Made by a program: the position numbers and the translations under genes. Positions 52,891-61,917 of a stretch of 64,000 bases of DNA are shown here, piece by piece (position 1 is the stretch's first letter; each line of letters opens with the position of its first letter). This DNA comes from Actinocatenispora sp036503555 (GTDB taxonomy: Bacteria; Actinomycetota; Actinomycetes; Mycobacteriales; Micromonosporaceae): contig DASXWQ010000071.1 of assembly GCA_036503555.1 (NCBI GenBank), positions 20,778 through 84,777 of the forward strand. Reading direction: 5' to 3'. Below the pieces are notes generated by a model. It saw only the letters and a program-made list of their open reading frames with translations. It searched no databases and was not told the origin of the DNA.

Positions 52891-54054
52891 ATGCCGACCC
52901 GTCGCGGCGTCGCCGTCGGGGTGACCGGTGTCGTCCTACTCGTGGCCGGCCTGGTCGCCGGGTACCGCGAGCTGGTCGCGCTCGGCGCCGTCGCCGTGCT
53001 GGCGCTGCTCGTCGCGCTGCTGTGGGCGGGTTGGCCGCCGACCCTCGCGGTACGCCGGGTGGTCGACCCGGACCGCGTCACCCGCGGCGACGACTGCCGC
53101 GGCACCGTCGACCTGCGTTCGACGGCCCGGTGGCGGGCGCAGACCCTGTCCGCGATCGAGTACCTGTCGACGGGCGACCCGGTGCCGGTCCCGACCGTAC
53201 GGTTGCGGCCCGGCGGGCACACCACCACCGGGTACGCGCTGCCGACGGCGCGGCGCGGCGTGCTCGACGTCGGCCCGCTGGAGGTGTCGCGGCAGGACCC
53301 GCTGGGCCTCGTCGCCGCGACCCGGCGGTACGGCGGGACGACCCGGCTGTGGGTGCATCCGCGCGCCCACCGGCTGACCCGGGTACCGGTCGGCGCGGCG
53401 CGCAGCCTGGACGGCGTGGTCGACGCGGTGCAGTACGGCAGCATCACGTTCCACGCCCTGCGGGAGTACGTGCCGGGCGACGACCTGCGGCACGTGCACT
53501 GGCGTACGTCGGCGCGGGTGGGTGAGCTGATGGTGCGCGAGCACGTCGACACCAGCCTGCCGCGGATCGTCGTGTTGGTCGACGACCGGGCGTCGGCGCA
53601 CACCGACGAGACGCTGGAGGAGACGGTCGAGGCCGCCGCGTCGGTGCTGCTGGCGGCGCTGCGCGCGGAGCTGACCGTCGAGCTGCACCTGGTCAGCGGC
53701 CGGAGCCTGGCGGGCGGCGGGGCCGAGACGCCGGGCGGCGGCCGAGCGCAGCCCTACCTGGACCTGTTGGCGGAGCTGGCGACGAACGCCGACGCGTCGC
53801 TGCCGCGCGCGGTGCAGACGCTCCGGCAGCGGCACCGCGGGGACACGCTGGTGCTGCTGACCGGCGACGGGGGCACCGCCGACCTGGACTCGGTCGGGCT
53901 GCTGCGCGACGTGTACCCGACGGTCGTGGTCGGCGTGCTCGGTGACTCCGCCGCGGACGGGCTGCCCGGCCGGTCGCTGCCCGGGGTGATCACGTTGGTG
54001 GCGGGTACCGCCGAGGAGTTCGCGGCGCACTGGGACGGGGTGTCGACATGGTGA
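52891..54054 (+). CDS. DUF58 membrane protein
   Basis: 387 residues from ATG 52891; an upstream extension in the same frame lies inside moxR and is not coding. Two membrane helices (about 8-50) are followed by a cytoplasmic part with GGTTRLWVHPR and the DUF58 core (YGSITFHALREYVPGDDLRHVHWRTSAR), then a vWA-like C-terminus (RIVVLVDDRAS). This is the standard partner of MoxR; it overlaps the transglutaminase gene by 7 bp. Confidence 0.93.
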   Translation: MPTRRGVAVGVTGVVLLVAGLVAGYRELVALGAVAVLALLVALLWAGWPPTLAVRRVVDPDRVTRGDDCRGTVDLRSTARWRAQTLSAIEYLSTGDPVPVPTVRLRPGGHTTTGYALPTARRGVLDVGPLEVSRQDPLGLVAATRRYGGTTRLWVHPRAHRLTRVPVGAARSLDGVVDAVQYGSITFHALREYVPGDDLRHVHWRTSARVGELMVREHVDTSLPRIVVLVDDRASAHTDETLEETVEAAASVLLAALRAELTVELHLVSGRSLAGGGAETPGGGRAQPYLDLLAELATNADASLPRAVQTLRQRHRGDTLVLLTGDGGTADLDSVGLLRDVYPTVVVGVLGDSAADGLPGRSLPGVITLVAGTAEEFAAHWDGVSTW

Positions 54055-56330
54055 CGGCGACGCCGACCCGGGCCGCGCCGACGACGGCGTCCGGCTACCG
54101 GATGCGGCTGGTACCGGTGGGCTGCGCGCTGCTGGCGGTGGCGGCGGCGACGCTGGTCGCCGCGCTGTCGGCGACCCGCATCTACTCGGGTACCCAGCTG
54201 CCGGTGCTGCTGGTCGGCGCGGCGGTCGGCGCGGTCGCGCTGACGGTGCTGCTGCGGCTGGTGCGGGCGTCGGCGTTCGTGGCGGTGCTCGGGTCGCTGG
54301 TCGGGCTCGTCGCGTGCCTGGTCGGTGCGACCGCCGCGCTGCGCGACCCGGCCGCCGGCGGCATCGGCGCGGTGCTGTTCGACGCGGTACGCAACTCCGG
54401 CGCGCGCATCCTGACCAGCGCGATCCCGGTGCAGCCGGCGCCGGACACGGTGCTGCTGCCGATCGCGGCGACGTGGCTGGCCGCCGCGATCGCCACGGTG
54501 CTGCTCGGCCCGCTGCGCGCGCAGCGTACGGTCGCCCGGCGGCGCGCGGCGGCCGCCGCGGCGCCGCCCGTGGTGCTGCTGATCGGCGCGCTGGTTCTGG
54601 TCGGCCCCAACGGATCCCCGTCGTACGTGCTGCTCGCGGTGTTCGTGTTGGCGCTCGCGTTGCTGCTGGCCGCGGCGAGCCGGCCGTGGTCGGTGCCGGC
54701 GCGGACACAGCCCGCGGGGCGGCCCGACCTGGGCGCGCTGCGCCGGCTGGCGGCGGCGGTGCTGGTGCTCGCGGTCCTCGCCGGTACGGCGGTCGTCGCC
54801 GGCCCGGCCCTGGCGGGGCTGGTGCACCGGCAGCCGGTCGACCCGCGCAGCTACGTCGTCCCGCCACAGAAGCAACTCGACCAGCTCAACCCGCTCGGGA
54901 TGCTCGCCGCGTGGGCGCTGGACCCGAAGCAGGACCTGCTGAGCGTGCGTACCGACCGGCCGGAACGCATCCAGTGGGCGACGCTGTCGGCGTTCGACGG
55001 GATCACCTGGCAGCCGGACCGCACGTACCGGGCGGCGGGGTCGGTGCTGCCGGAGCCGGCCGCCACCACCGACCGGACCGTGACCGTACGCCAGCGCGTC
55101 ACGATCGCCTCGCTCGGCGGCGGCTGGTTGCCCGCGGTCGCCGCGGTCCGCGAGGTGCACGGCGTACGGGTCGGCTACGACGCCGGCTCGGGTACCGTGC
55201 TCACCCCGGACGGCCTGTCCGATGGGCTGACGTACGACACGGTTTCGGTTGTGCCGCAGCAGGATCCGGACGCGCTGTCGGTGGCGGGAGTGCCGGCCGG
55301 TACGAGCGCGCGTTACTTGACGGTGCCGGCCGGGGTGCCGGACGGGATCGTCACGCTGGCGCAGCGTACGGCGGGGACGGGCTCTCCCTACCGCAAGGCG
55401 CTGCTGCTGGAGCAGCTGCTGCGGACCAAGTACCAGTTCTGGTCGAAGGCGCCGAGCGGCAACGGGTACGTGACGCTCAAGCACTTCCTGCTGACCAAGC
55501 CGGCGGCCGGCGGCGCCCGCGGTACGTCCGAGCAGTTCGCCACGTCGTTCGCGTTGATGGCGCGGATCGTGGGGCTGCCGACCCGGGTGGTCGTCGGGTT
55601 CCACGCCGGGCACCGGGCCGGCTCCGGGACGTACCAGGTGACGTCGGGCGACGCGTTCGCGTGGCCGGAGGTGAAGCTCGCCGGGCACGGCTGGGTCGCG
55701 TTCGACCCGACGCCCGCCGCCGGCAAGGGCACCACCCCGCCCGACGAGGACACGCCGCAGGCCAAGAGCCAGCAGAAGCAGAAGAGCCAGCAGCTCGACG
55801 ACGCCGCGCCCACCCCGACACCGAGCGCGCCGGTACCGACGCCGTCGTCGTCCGGCCGCGCCGCCGCCGCGGGCGCCTCCGGCCCGTCCGCCGGGGTACT
55901 CGGCGGGTCCGCCGCGGGGCTGCTGTTGATCCTCGTCGTGGCCGCGGTGCCGGTGCTGCGCCGGAGGCGTACCAGCCGGCGGCTCGGCACGGGCGGCCCG
56001 GCGGAACGGATCCTCGGCGCCTGGGCCGAGGTACGCGACACGCTCCGGCTCGCCGGCGCCCGCCCCGCCGACACGCTGTCCGCCGCGGAGGTCGCGGCGC
56101 TCGCCGCGTCCGGCGTGGTGGACCGGCCGGGCCCGCCCGCGCCCGACCTGACGCCGCTCGCCCGGTCCGTCAACGCCGTCTCGTTCGCCCCGTCGGCCGG
56201 CGTACCTGCGGAGTCGGCCTCGGCCTCCGCGGCGCTGGCGCGCGACTTCGGCCGCGCCGTGCGTACCCGGCTGGGCGTGGTGCGGCGGCTGCTCTGGCAC
56301 CTCGACCCGCGCCCGCTCTTCTGGCGCTGA
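54048..56330 (+). CDS. Transglutaminase-like membrane protein with lost catalytic residues
   Basis: 760 residues from ATG 54048 (GTG 54051 is possible). TgpA-like: five or six N-terminal helices, a long extracellular part with a transglutaminase fold, a Ser/Pro linker and a C-terminal helix near 614-641 followed by a cytoplasmic tail. At the position of the catalytic Cys (GxCE) it has GTSEQ with Ser494, and at the catalytic His (DxHAW) it has DAFAW with Phe537. Only the Asp of FDPTP (Asp553) remains. I infer it is catalytically dead and acts as a binding protein. It completes the MoxR-DUF58 unit. Confidence 0.88.
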   Translation: MVTATPTRAAPTTASGYRMRLVPVGCALLAVAAATLVAALSATRIYSGTQLPVLLVGAAVGAVALTVLLRLVRASAFVAVLGSLVGLVACLVGATAALRDPAAGGIGAVLFDAVRNSGARILTSAIPVQPAPDTVLLPIAATWLAAAIATVLLGPLRAQRTVARRRAAAAAAPPVVLLIGALVLVGPNGSPSYVLLAVFVLALALLLAAASRPWSVPARTQPAGRPDLGALRRLAAAVLVLAVLAGTAVVAGPALAGLVHRQPVDPRSYVVPPQKQLDQLNPLGMLAAWALDPKQDLLSVRTDRPERIQWATLSAFDGITWQPDRTYRAAGSVLPEPAATTDRTVTVRQRVTIASLGGGWLPAVAAVREVHGVRVGYDAGSGTVLTPDGLSDGLTYDTVSVVPQQDPDALSVAGVPAGTSARYLTVPAGVPDGIVTLAQRTAGTGSPYRKALLLEQLLRTKYQFWSKAPSGNGYVTLKHFLLTKPAAGGARGTSEQFATSFALMARIVGLPTRVVVGFHAGHRAGSGTYQVTSGDAFAWPEVKLAGHGWVAFDPTPAAGKGTTPPDEDTPQAKSQQKQKSQQLDDAAPTPTPSAPVPTPSSSGRAAAAGASGPSAGVLGGSAAGLLLILVVAAVPVLRRRRTSRRLGTGGPAERILGAWAEVRDTLRLAGARPADTLSAAEVAALAASGVVDRPGPPAPDLTPLARSVNAVSFAPSAGVPAESASASAALARDFGRAVRTRLGVVRRLLWHLDPRPLFWR

Positions 56331-56391
56331 CCGCCTCGCCCGCGGCGGCGCTCTGGTGCGCTGGACGGTCCCGGCGGGCGGTGCGTACGGG

Positions 56392-58140
56392 TCAGCTGTG
56401 GTGGGTGGCGGACGGGGTGGCGCCGTTGCGGTGCGTGCAGACGCGGTCGGACGGGCTGATCCGGTCGATGGTCATCATGCCGACGACGTAGAAGCAGTAC
56501 TCGGAGTCGGCGCGCAGCCCGTCGACCCGGCGGTTGGTGTCGCGGGCCGGTTGGGACAGCTTCGACGGGGTGCCGCCGGCAACGGAGCCGGTCACGAAGT
56601 AGAGGGCCTTGCCGCCGGTGTGGTCGGCCCAGGCCAGAGTCACCCACGTGCCGTGGTCGGTGAGGCGGACGTTCGTCGGGCGGATCGAGGGGTCCTCGCT
56701 CGCCCGCGGCCCCGAGGTGGCGGTCGGCGTCGGCTTGCTGACCGGCGGGTCGTCGTGCCCGCCGAACCGCAGCGCCACCAGCACGACGACGCCGATCAGG
56801 ACACCGGCGACGGCCGCGGCGGCGAACGGCCACACGCTCACCCGGCGGCGCGGCTCCGCCTCGATCGGCGGGGCCGTCCCGTACGGCGGCGCGGGTGTCT
56901 CGACACCGCCGGCCGCCATGGGCGAGGCGTACGGCGCCGACGCGTACGGCGCCGCGGGCGGCGGGCCGCCGAACGCCGGGTCGGGCGGTCCGAAAACCGG
57001 TGGTGCGCCGAGTCCGGGCGTACCGGCGGGCGGTGTGCCGAGGCCCGGCATACGGCTGGGTGGCGCGCCGAGGCCGGGAGCGGTGGCGGGCGGTGCGGCG
57101 GCGCCGGAGGTCGGTGCGGCAGCACCCGGGTGCGCCCCGGGCAACGCCAGCGGCGGGGTCGTCGTGAACGGCGACGGCGGGAACACGTCCGGCGGGGCGG
57201 CCGGCTCGGCGACCGGTCGCGCCGCCTCGGCCGGTGGCGTACCCGCGGGTGCCGTGGACGGCGGCGGCGTCCACAGCTCACCGGTGGTGCGCAGCCAGCC
57301 GCGCCGCAGCGCCGCCGCGAACTCGCCCGCGCTGGCGTGCCGCTCGGCCGGGTCCTTCGACATGGCCCGGACCAGCTCATCCTGGAACCACGCCGGTACG
57401 TCCGGTCGCGGCAGCGGCGGCAGCGGGTTGCGCAGCGCCCGGTCCCGGTACTCGAACGGGTCCGGCGCGTTGTCGCCCGGGTCGGCGAACGGCGGGTATC
57501 CGGCGAGCAGGTTCCACAGCGTGGAGGCGAGGCTGTAGGTGTCGGAGGCGGGGCCCTGTGGTTCGCGGCGCAGCGACTCGGGCGACGCGTGCTGCGGGGT
57601 CAGCTTGTGCAGCGTGATCGTGCCGGTCAGGTCGGCGGCGGCGCGGGCGATGCCGAAGTCGGTCAGCGCCGGGCCGTACTTGGAGCGCAGGATGTTGTGC
57701 GGCTTGACGTCCCGGTGGATGATGCCGACCTCGTGCGCGGCCTGGAGCGCCTCGGCGACCTTGACGCCGACGTCGACCGCCTCCTGGATCGGCAGCGGAC
57801 CGCTCCGCGCCAGGATGTGCCCGTAGGAGCCGCCCTCGCAGTACTCCATCACGATGTACGGCTTGCCGGTGTCGGTGGTGCCGGTGTCGATGATCGAGAC
57901 GATGTGCGGCTGGGCGGACAGCGCGACGGTCGTGGCGAGCTCGGTGCGTACCTGGTCCTCGGTGGTCATGACGTCGTCGACGCGCAGGACCTTGATGGCG
58001 ACGGCGCGGTTGAGCCGGTCCTGGACCGCCCGGTACACCCGCGCGGTGGAGCCGCGGCTGATCAGCTCGACCTGCGAGTAACCCGGAATGGTCGGATTGC
58101 CCGGTGCGCCCGGCGTCTGTTCCTGCTCGGTCTCCGCCAC
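56392..58140 (-). CDS. Ser/Thr protein kinase with extracellular FN3-like domain
   Basis: 582 residues from GTG 58140 (CACAAT six bases upstream; leaderless). The kinase domain lies at about 20-280: a Gly-rich loop of the form RGSTARVY, Lys50 in AIKVL, HRDVKPHN (Asp144) and DFG at 161-163, all intact. A Pro/Ala/Gly-rich linker (about 290-432) includes repeats of PGLGAPP. The membrane helix is at 437-460. Outside lies an FN3-like domain at about 489-570 (WVTLAWADHTGG, YCFYVVGMM). Rather than PASTA repeats, the sensor is FN3, the same fold as the surface protein encoded convergently 7 kb away. It is convergent with the transglutaminase-like gene (61 bp). Confidence 0.92.
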   Translation of the reverse strand: MAETEQEQTPGAPGNPTIPGYSQVELISRGSTARVYRAVQDRLNRAVAIKVLRVDDVMTTEDQVRTELATTVALSAQPHIVSIIDTGTTDTGKPYIVMEYCEGGSYGHILARSGPLPIQEAVDVGVKVAEALQAAHEVGIIHRDVKPHNILRSKYGPALTDFGIARAAADLTGTITLHKLTPQHASPESLRREPQGPASDTYSLASTLWNLLAGYPPFADPGDNAPDPFEYRDRALRNPLPPLPRPDVPAWFQDELVRAMSKDPAERHASAGEFAAALRRGWLRTTGELWTPPPSTAPAGTPPAEAARPVAEPAAPPDVFPPSPFTTTPPLALPGAHPGAAAPTSGAAAPPATAPGLGAPPSRMPGLGTPPAGTPGLGAPPVFGPPDPAFGGPPPAAPYASAPYASPMAAGGVETPAPPYGTAPPIEAEPRRRVSVWPFAAAAVAGVLIGVVVLVALRFGGHDDPPVSKPTPTATSGPRASEDPSIRPTNVRLTDHGTWVTLAWADHTGGKALYFVTGSVAGGTPSKLSQPARDTNRRVDGLRADSEYCFYVVGMMTIDRISPSDRVCTHRNGATPSATHHS

Positions 58141-58243
58141 GCGCCCATTGTGCCCGGCGTCGCCGGCCGCCGACGTCCTCCCTCGGCGCGGATCGGCACA
58201 CCGCCACCACGGGGCCGTCACACCGGGGAGGGAGAATGGCCCG

Positions 58244-59011
58244 GTGAGCCGCGCGTACCCGAGGAAGCTGTACCGGGACGACGCCCTCGTGCTGCGCTGC
58301 CAGAAGCTCGGCGAGGCCGACCGGATCGTGACCCTGTTCACCCGGCGGCACGGCCGGGTGCGGGCCGTCGGCAAGGGCGTCCGCCGGACCACGAGCAGGT
58401 TCGGCGCGCGGCTGGAGCCGTTCGGGCACATCGACGTGCAGATCGCCGAGGGCCGTTCGCTGCACGTGGTCAGCCAGGTCGAGGGCCTTTCCCTGTACGG
58501 CAGGCGCATCGGCGAGAACTACGCGCGCTACACCGCGGCCAGCGCGATCGCGGAGACCGCGGAGCGGCTCACCGAGGAGCAGGAGCCGGCGCTCCGGTTG
58601 TACCTGCTGACGCTCGGTGCGGTCCGCGCGCTCGGCGAGGGCGACGACCGGCCGCCGTCGCTCATCCTCGACTCGTACCTGCTGCGGGCGATGGGCCTGT
58701 CCGGCTGGGCGGCGGCGCTCACCGAGTGCGCGGTGTGCGGGCAGGTGCCCGAGTCGCTGGCGGACGGCGGGCAGACGGCGTTCAGCGTGCCGGCCGGCGG
58801 CGTGGTGTGCGTGAACTGCCGGCCGCCCGGCGCCGCCGCGCCGAGTGCCGGCGCGCTGGGCCTGCTGGCCGCTCTCGCCGCGGGCGACTGGCCGACCGCG
58901 CTGGGTAGCGAGCCGCCGGCGCGCCGCCAGGCCAGCGGACTGGTGGCGGCGCTGTTGCAGTGGCACCTCGAGCGCGGGCTGCGTTCGCTGCCCCTGGTAG
59001 ACAGAGGGTGA
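58244..59011 (+). CDS. recO: DNA repair protein RecO
   Basis: 255 residues from GTG 58244 (GAGAAT six bases upstream; leaderless). An N-terminal OB fold (YRDDALVLRCQKLGEADRIVTLFT) is followed by a helical domain and a zinc-finger pair (CAVCGQ and CVNC). RecO anneals single strands and helps load RecA at gaps. It is followed by uppS, 39 bp away. Confidence 0.95.
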   Translation: MSRAYPRKLYRDDALVLRCQKLGEADRIVTLFTRRHGRVRAVGKGVRRTTSRFGARLEPFGHIDVQIAEGRSLHVVSQVEGLSLYGRRIGENYARYTAASAIAETAERLTEEQEPALRLYLLTLGAVRALGEGDDRPPSLILDSYLLRAMGLSGWAAALTECAVCGQVPESLADGGQTAFSVPAGGVVCVNCRPPGAAAPSAGALGLLAALAAGDWPTALGSEPPARRQASGLVAALLQWHLERGLRSLPLVDRG

Positions 59012-59050
59012 GCAGGACCCCCCAGCACCCCTTGCCGTGAAAGGAACCCG

Positions 59051-59863
59051 ATGCCGAGCCGACGCTCCCGCCGTGAGTACCGCCCGCCGGTGCCGCACCC
59101 GTCGGGCGTACGCCCGCCCGAGATCCCGGCGGACAAGGTGCCGCAGCACGTGGCGATCATCATGGACGGCAACGGCCGGTGGGCGAAGCAGCGCGGCCTG
59201 CCGCGTACGAAGGGGCACGAGGCCGGTGAGGCGGCGCTGTTCGACGTGATCGAGGGCGCGCTGGAGCTGGGCGTCAAATACCTGTCCGCGTACGCGTTCT
59301 CCACGGAGAACTGGCGCCGGTCGCCCGACGAGGTCCGTTGGCTGATGGGCTTCAACCGGGACGTGATCCACCGCCGCCGCGACGAGCTGTCCGCCATGGG
59401 CGTACGCATCCGCTGGGCCGGCCGCCGCCCGAAGCTGTGGCGCAGCGTCATCACGGAGCTGGAGCAGGCCGAACAGATGTCGCGGGACAACGACAAGCTG
59501 ACGCTCCAGTTCTGTGTGAACTACGGCGGCCGGGCGGAGATCGCGGACGCGGCGGCGGCGATCGCCCGGGACGTGGCGGCGGGCCGGCTGAGCCCGGACC
59601 GGGTCACCGAGAAGCTGTTCGCCCGATACCTCGACGAGCCGGACATTCCGGACGTGGACCTGTTCGTACGCTCGTCGGGCGAGCAGCGGTTCTCCAACTA
59701 CCTGCTCTGGCAGTCGGCGTACGCGGAGTTCGTCTTCCTGGACACGCTGTGGCCGGACTTCGACCGCCGGCACCTGTGGCACGCCTGCGAGCTGTACGTC
59801 GACCGCGACCGCCGGTACGGGGGAGCGGTGCCGAACCCGGAGCCCGCGCCGTACGTCGGTTGA
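59051..59863 (+). CDS. uppS: Isoprenyl transferase (undecaprenyl-type cis-prenyl diphosphate synthase)
   Basis: 270 residues from ATG 59051. The active-site IIMDGNGRWAK (Asp39), FSTENW and the C-terminal VDLFVRSSGEQRFSN and LWQSAYAEFVFLD are all present. It makes long-chain polyprenyl diphosphate, the lipid carrier for wall synthesis. The 30-residue basic N-terminal extension is common in actinobacteria. Confidence 0.95.
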   Translation: MPSRRSRREYRPPVPHPSGVRPPEIPADKVPQHVAIIMDGNGRWAKQRGLPRTKGHEAGEAALFDVIEGALELGVKYLSAYAFSTENWRRSPDEVRWLMGFNRDVIHRRRDELSAMGVRIRWAGRRPKLWRSVITELEQAEQMSRDNDKLTLQFCVNYGGRAEIADAAAAIARDVAAGRLSPDRVTEKLFARYLDEPDIPDVDLFVRSSGEQRFSNYLLWQSAYAEFVFLDTLWPDFDRRHLWHACELYVDRDRRYGGAVPNPEPAPYVG

Positions 59864-59897
59864 TCTTTGGCGTGAAGTTCACATGGATGGGTGTTGG

Positions 59898-59927
59898 TTG
59901 ACACGGTAGTTCCCATCTGCGCACATT
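59898..59927 (+). promoter_or_regulatory. Promoter of the secreted 426-residue protein, with structured leader
   Basis: -35 TTGACA (59898-59903), 18-nt spacer, -10 CACATT (59922-59927). The roughly 100-nt leader contains an inverted repeat CATGCCCG (59945-59952) and CGGGCATG (59978-59985) that could form an RNA stem. Confidence 0.5.
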
Positions 59928-60032
59928 AGTTGCGATCGGGTGGTCATGCCCGGGAAGAAACCTTCGGGCTGGATCGTCGGGCATGGCCCCGTCGTGCGCC
60001 GGACGTACGTGCCGGCGCGGAACGGAGGTCGC

Positions 60033-61313
60033 ATGCGCACTGTCCGTACCGCAACCATCCTCGCCGCCGCCGGAACGCTCGTCGCGGCACTGCTCGTCAC
60101 CGCCGCGCCGGCGAGCGCGGCGTACACCGATCCGCTGACCACCACGACGAAGCAGGGACTGGTCTGGCACGCCACGCCGGCCGCGGCCCTCACCGCGCTC
60201 GACAACGCCCTGCCGAACGTCTCCGCCAACACCGTCGCGCGCAGCGCCAACCACCCGATGACCGGGTGCACCGCGACGGAGAAGGCGTCGCTGCCGGTCG
60301 CCCCGACCGCCACGACGCAGATGTGCTGGGACTCCGACCGCGGCACGAGTACCGCGTGGACGCCGCAGGGCATCACCACGTCCGGCGACGCCGACGACGA
60401 CGGCATGTGGGGCGCCGACAAGATCATCCTGTCCGGCTGGCACGGCGAGGACGCCCTCGGCACCGGCAGCGACGGCAAGAGCCGGTACGACGACGCCCGC
60501 ATCATGGTCATCAACTACGACACGCCGTCGGCGCCGGCGTTCCGCATGGCGTACCTGGCGGTGCCGAACAGCACCGGCTCGACGTTCTCCGCGGCGAAGG
60601 CGCACGTCGGCGGGATGGCCTGGTACGGCGACAAGATCTACGTGACCGCGGTCGGCAACACCTCCACCGCGATCCGGGTCTTCTCCACCACGCACATCCT
60701 GCAGATGACCAGCAGCTCCGCCGCGATCGGCAAGGTGTCCGACGGGTACGCCGCCTACGGCTACCAGTACGCGCTGATGCAGGTCGGCTACTACAGCTAC
60801 GCCGGCGGTACGTGCAGCATGGACTCCGACACCGGCGTGCCGTGCTTCTCGTCGATGTCGCTGGACCGCAGCACCTCGCCGGACAGCGTCGTCACCACCG
60901 AGTACTTCAGCGACCAGACCAAGCACGGCCGCCTCTACCGGTACCCCACGGAGAGCACCGACTTCCTGCTCGCCGCCGACTCGTCCGGCGCGGTCGCCGC
61001 GACCGAGGCGTACCGCAGCGGTGTCGGCAACATGCAGGGCGTCCTGTCGCACAACGGCACCTGGTACGTCGCGCACTCGTCGCTGCCGTCCCACGGCCAG
61101 CTGTACGACCAGACGACGGCCGCCAGCACCCCGTCGTACTGCGGCGACCCGCAGACCCCGGCGTGCTGGGCGATGCACCCCGAGGCGCTGACGTACGACT
61201 GGGCGACCGGGCTGGTCTGGTCGGTCACCGAGTGGACACCGGCCTCGTGCAGTGCGCAGGGGCAGACCTGCGGACGCGCCCTGTTCGCCCTGCCGCTGGC
61301 GAACCTGCCGTGA
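60033..61313 (+). CDS. Secreted protein of unknown function (beta-propeller-like)
   Basis: 426 residues from ATG 60033, with GGAGGTCGC upstream. A clear signal peptide (MRTVRTATILAAAG..., cut after APASA at about 29). The mature part is rich in Gly, Ser, Thr and Asp with several aromatic strand motifs (GLVWHATP, GGMAWYGDKIYV, GTWYVAHSSLP, TYDWATGLVWSV) spaced like the blades of a beta-propeller. Six or more Cys could form disulfides. No enzyme motif is seen. It has its own strong promoter and a convergent neighbour 4 bp away. Confidence 0.75.
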   Translation: MRTVRTATILAAAGTLVAALLVTAAPASAAYTDPLTTTTKQGLVWHATPAAALTALDNALPNVSANTVARSANHPMTGCTATEKASLPVAPTATTQMCWDSDRGTSTAWTPQGITTSGDADDDGMWGADKIILSGWHGEDALGTGSDGKSRYDDARIMVINYDTPSAPAFRMAYLAVPNSTGSTFSAAKAHVGGMAWYGDKIYVTAVGNTSTAIRVFSTTHILQMTSSSAAIGKVSDGYAAYGYQYALMQVGYYSYAGGTCSMDSDTGVPCFSSMSLDRSTSPDSVVTTEYFSDQTKHGRLYRYPTESTDFLLAADSSGAVAATEAYRSGVGNMQGVLSHNGTWYVAHSSLPSHGQLYDQTTAASTPSYCGDPQTPACWAMHPEALTYDWATGLVWSVTEWTPASCSAQGQTCGRALFALPLANLP

Positions 61314-61317
61314 CCGG

Positions 61318-61782
61318 TCAGTCGGCGAGCGACTTCGTCGCGGTGGCCACCTGGCAGCCGTAGTACGACTTGCGGTCGTCGGGCAGCTCGTACCCCTGGG
61401 TGATGGTGATCTTCCGGTCCTTCGACGGGGCCACCGTCACGTCCTGGTACTGCGAGCCGAACGAGTCGTCGGACCACTCACTGTCGCCACCGGAGAAGTC
61501 GATCCGGATGGAGTACTTGAAGGAGTGGTCCGGCGACGCGTTCTGAATGGAGATGTCGAACTTGAACTGGTTGGCGTTCTGGTCGTAGCGGCAGTTGGTG
61601 CCGACGACCTCACCGGTGGCGTCCGAGTTGTACGTGTACGCGGGCGACGGCGAGTCGCTGGGTTCCTCGCTCGAACCGCCGCTGCCGCCGCCGAGCGCCC
61701 GGCCGGCGACTCCGCAGCCGGACAGGACCACGGCGACGACCGCGCCGGCGACAAGAAAGGCCGGTCGGGGAAGGCTTCGCAT
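61318..61782 (-). CDS. Lipoprotein with beta-sandwich domain
   Basis: 154 residues from ATG 61782, with GGGAG upstream. Lipobox VLSGC (Cys23), then a Gly/Ser linker. Residues about 50-154 (GTNCRYDQNANQFKFDISIQN, YSIRIDFSGGD, YGCQVATATKS) form a beta-sandwich-sized domain with two Cys that may pair. Function is not recognised; such domains resemble those of secreted FxLYD-type proteins. Confidence 0.7.
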   Translation of the reverse strand: MRSLPRPAFLVAGAVVAVVLSGCGVAGRALGGGSGGSSEEPSDSPSPAYTYNSDATGEVVGTNCRYDQNANQFKFDISIQNASPDHSFKYSIRIDFSGGDSEWSDDSFGSQYQDVTVAPSKDRKITITQGYELPDDRKSYYGCQVATATKSLAD

Positions 61783-61917
61783 CACGGACTCCCATGGGGT
61801 GGAGGGGCGCGCCAGCACAATAGCCGCACCGGCCAAGACTCCGGATCCCCGCAGGATTCCCGCTACCGAGCGGACAGTCGCCATCGCGCGCCGCGACCCC
61901 CTGTTCCGCCGGCGCCC

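Noticed and set aside
53754..56300. 848-codon minus-strand frame opposite the transglutaminase-like gene
   Set aside because: Repetitive Arg/Gly/Gln composition; the plus-strand frame has clear family motifs.
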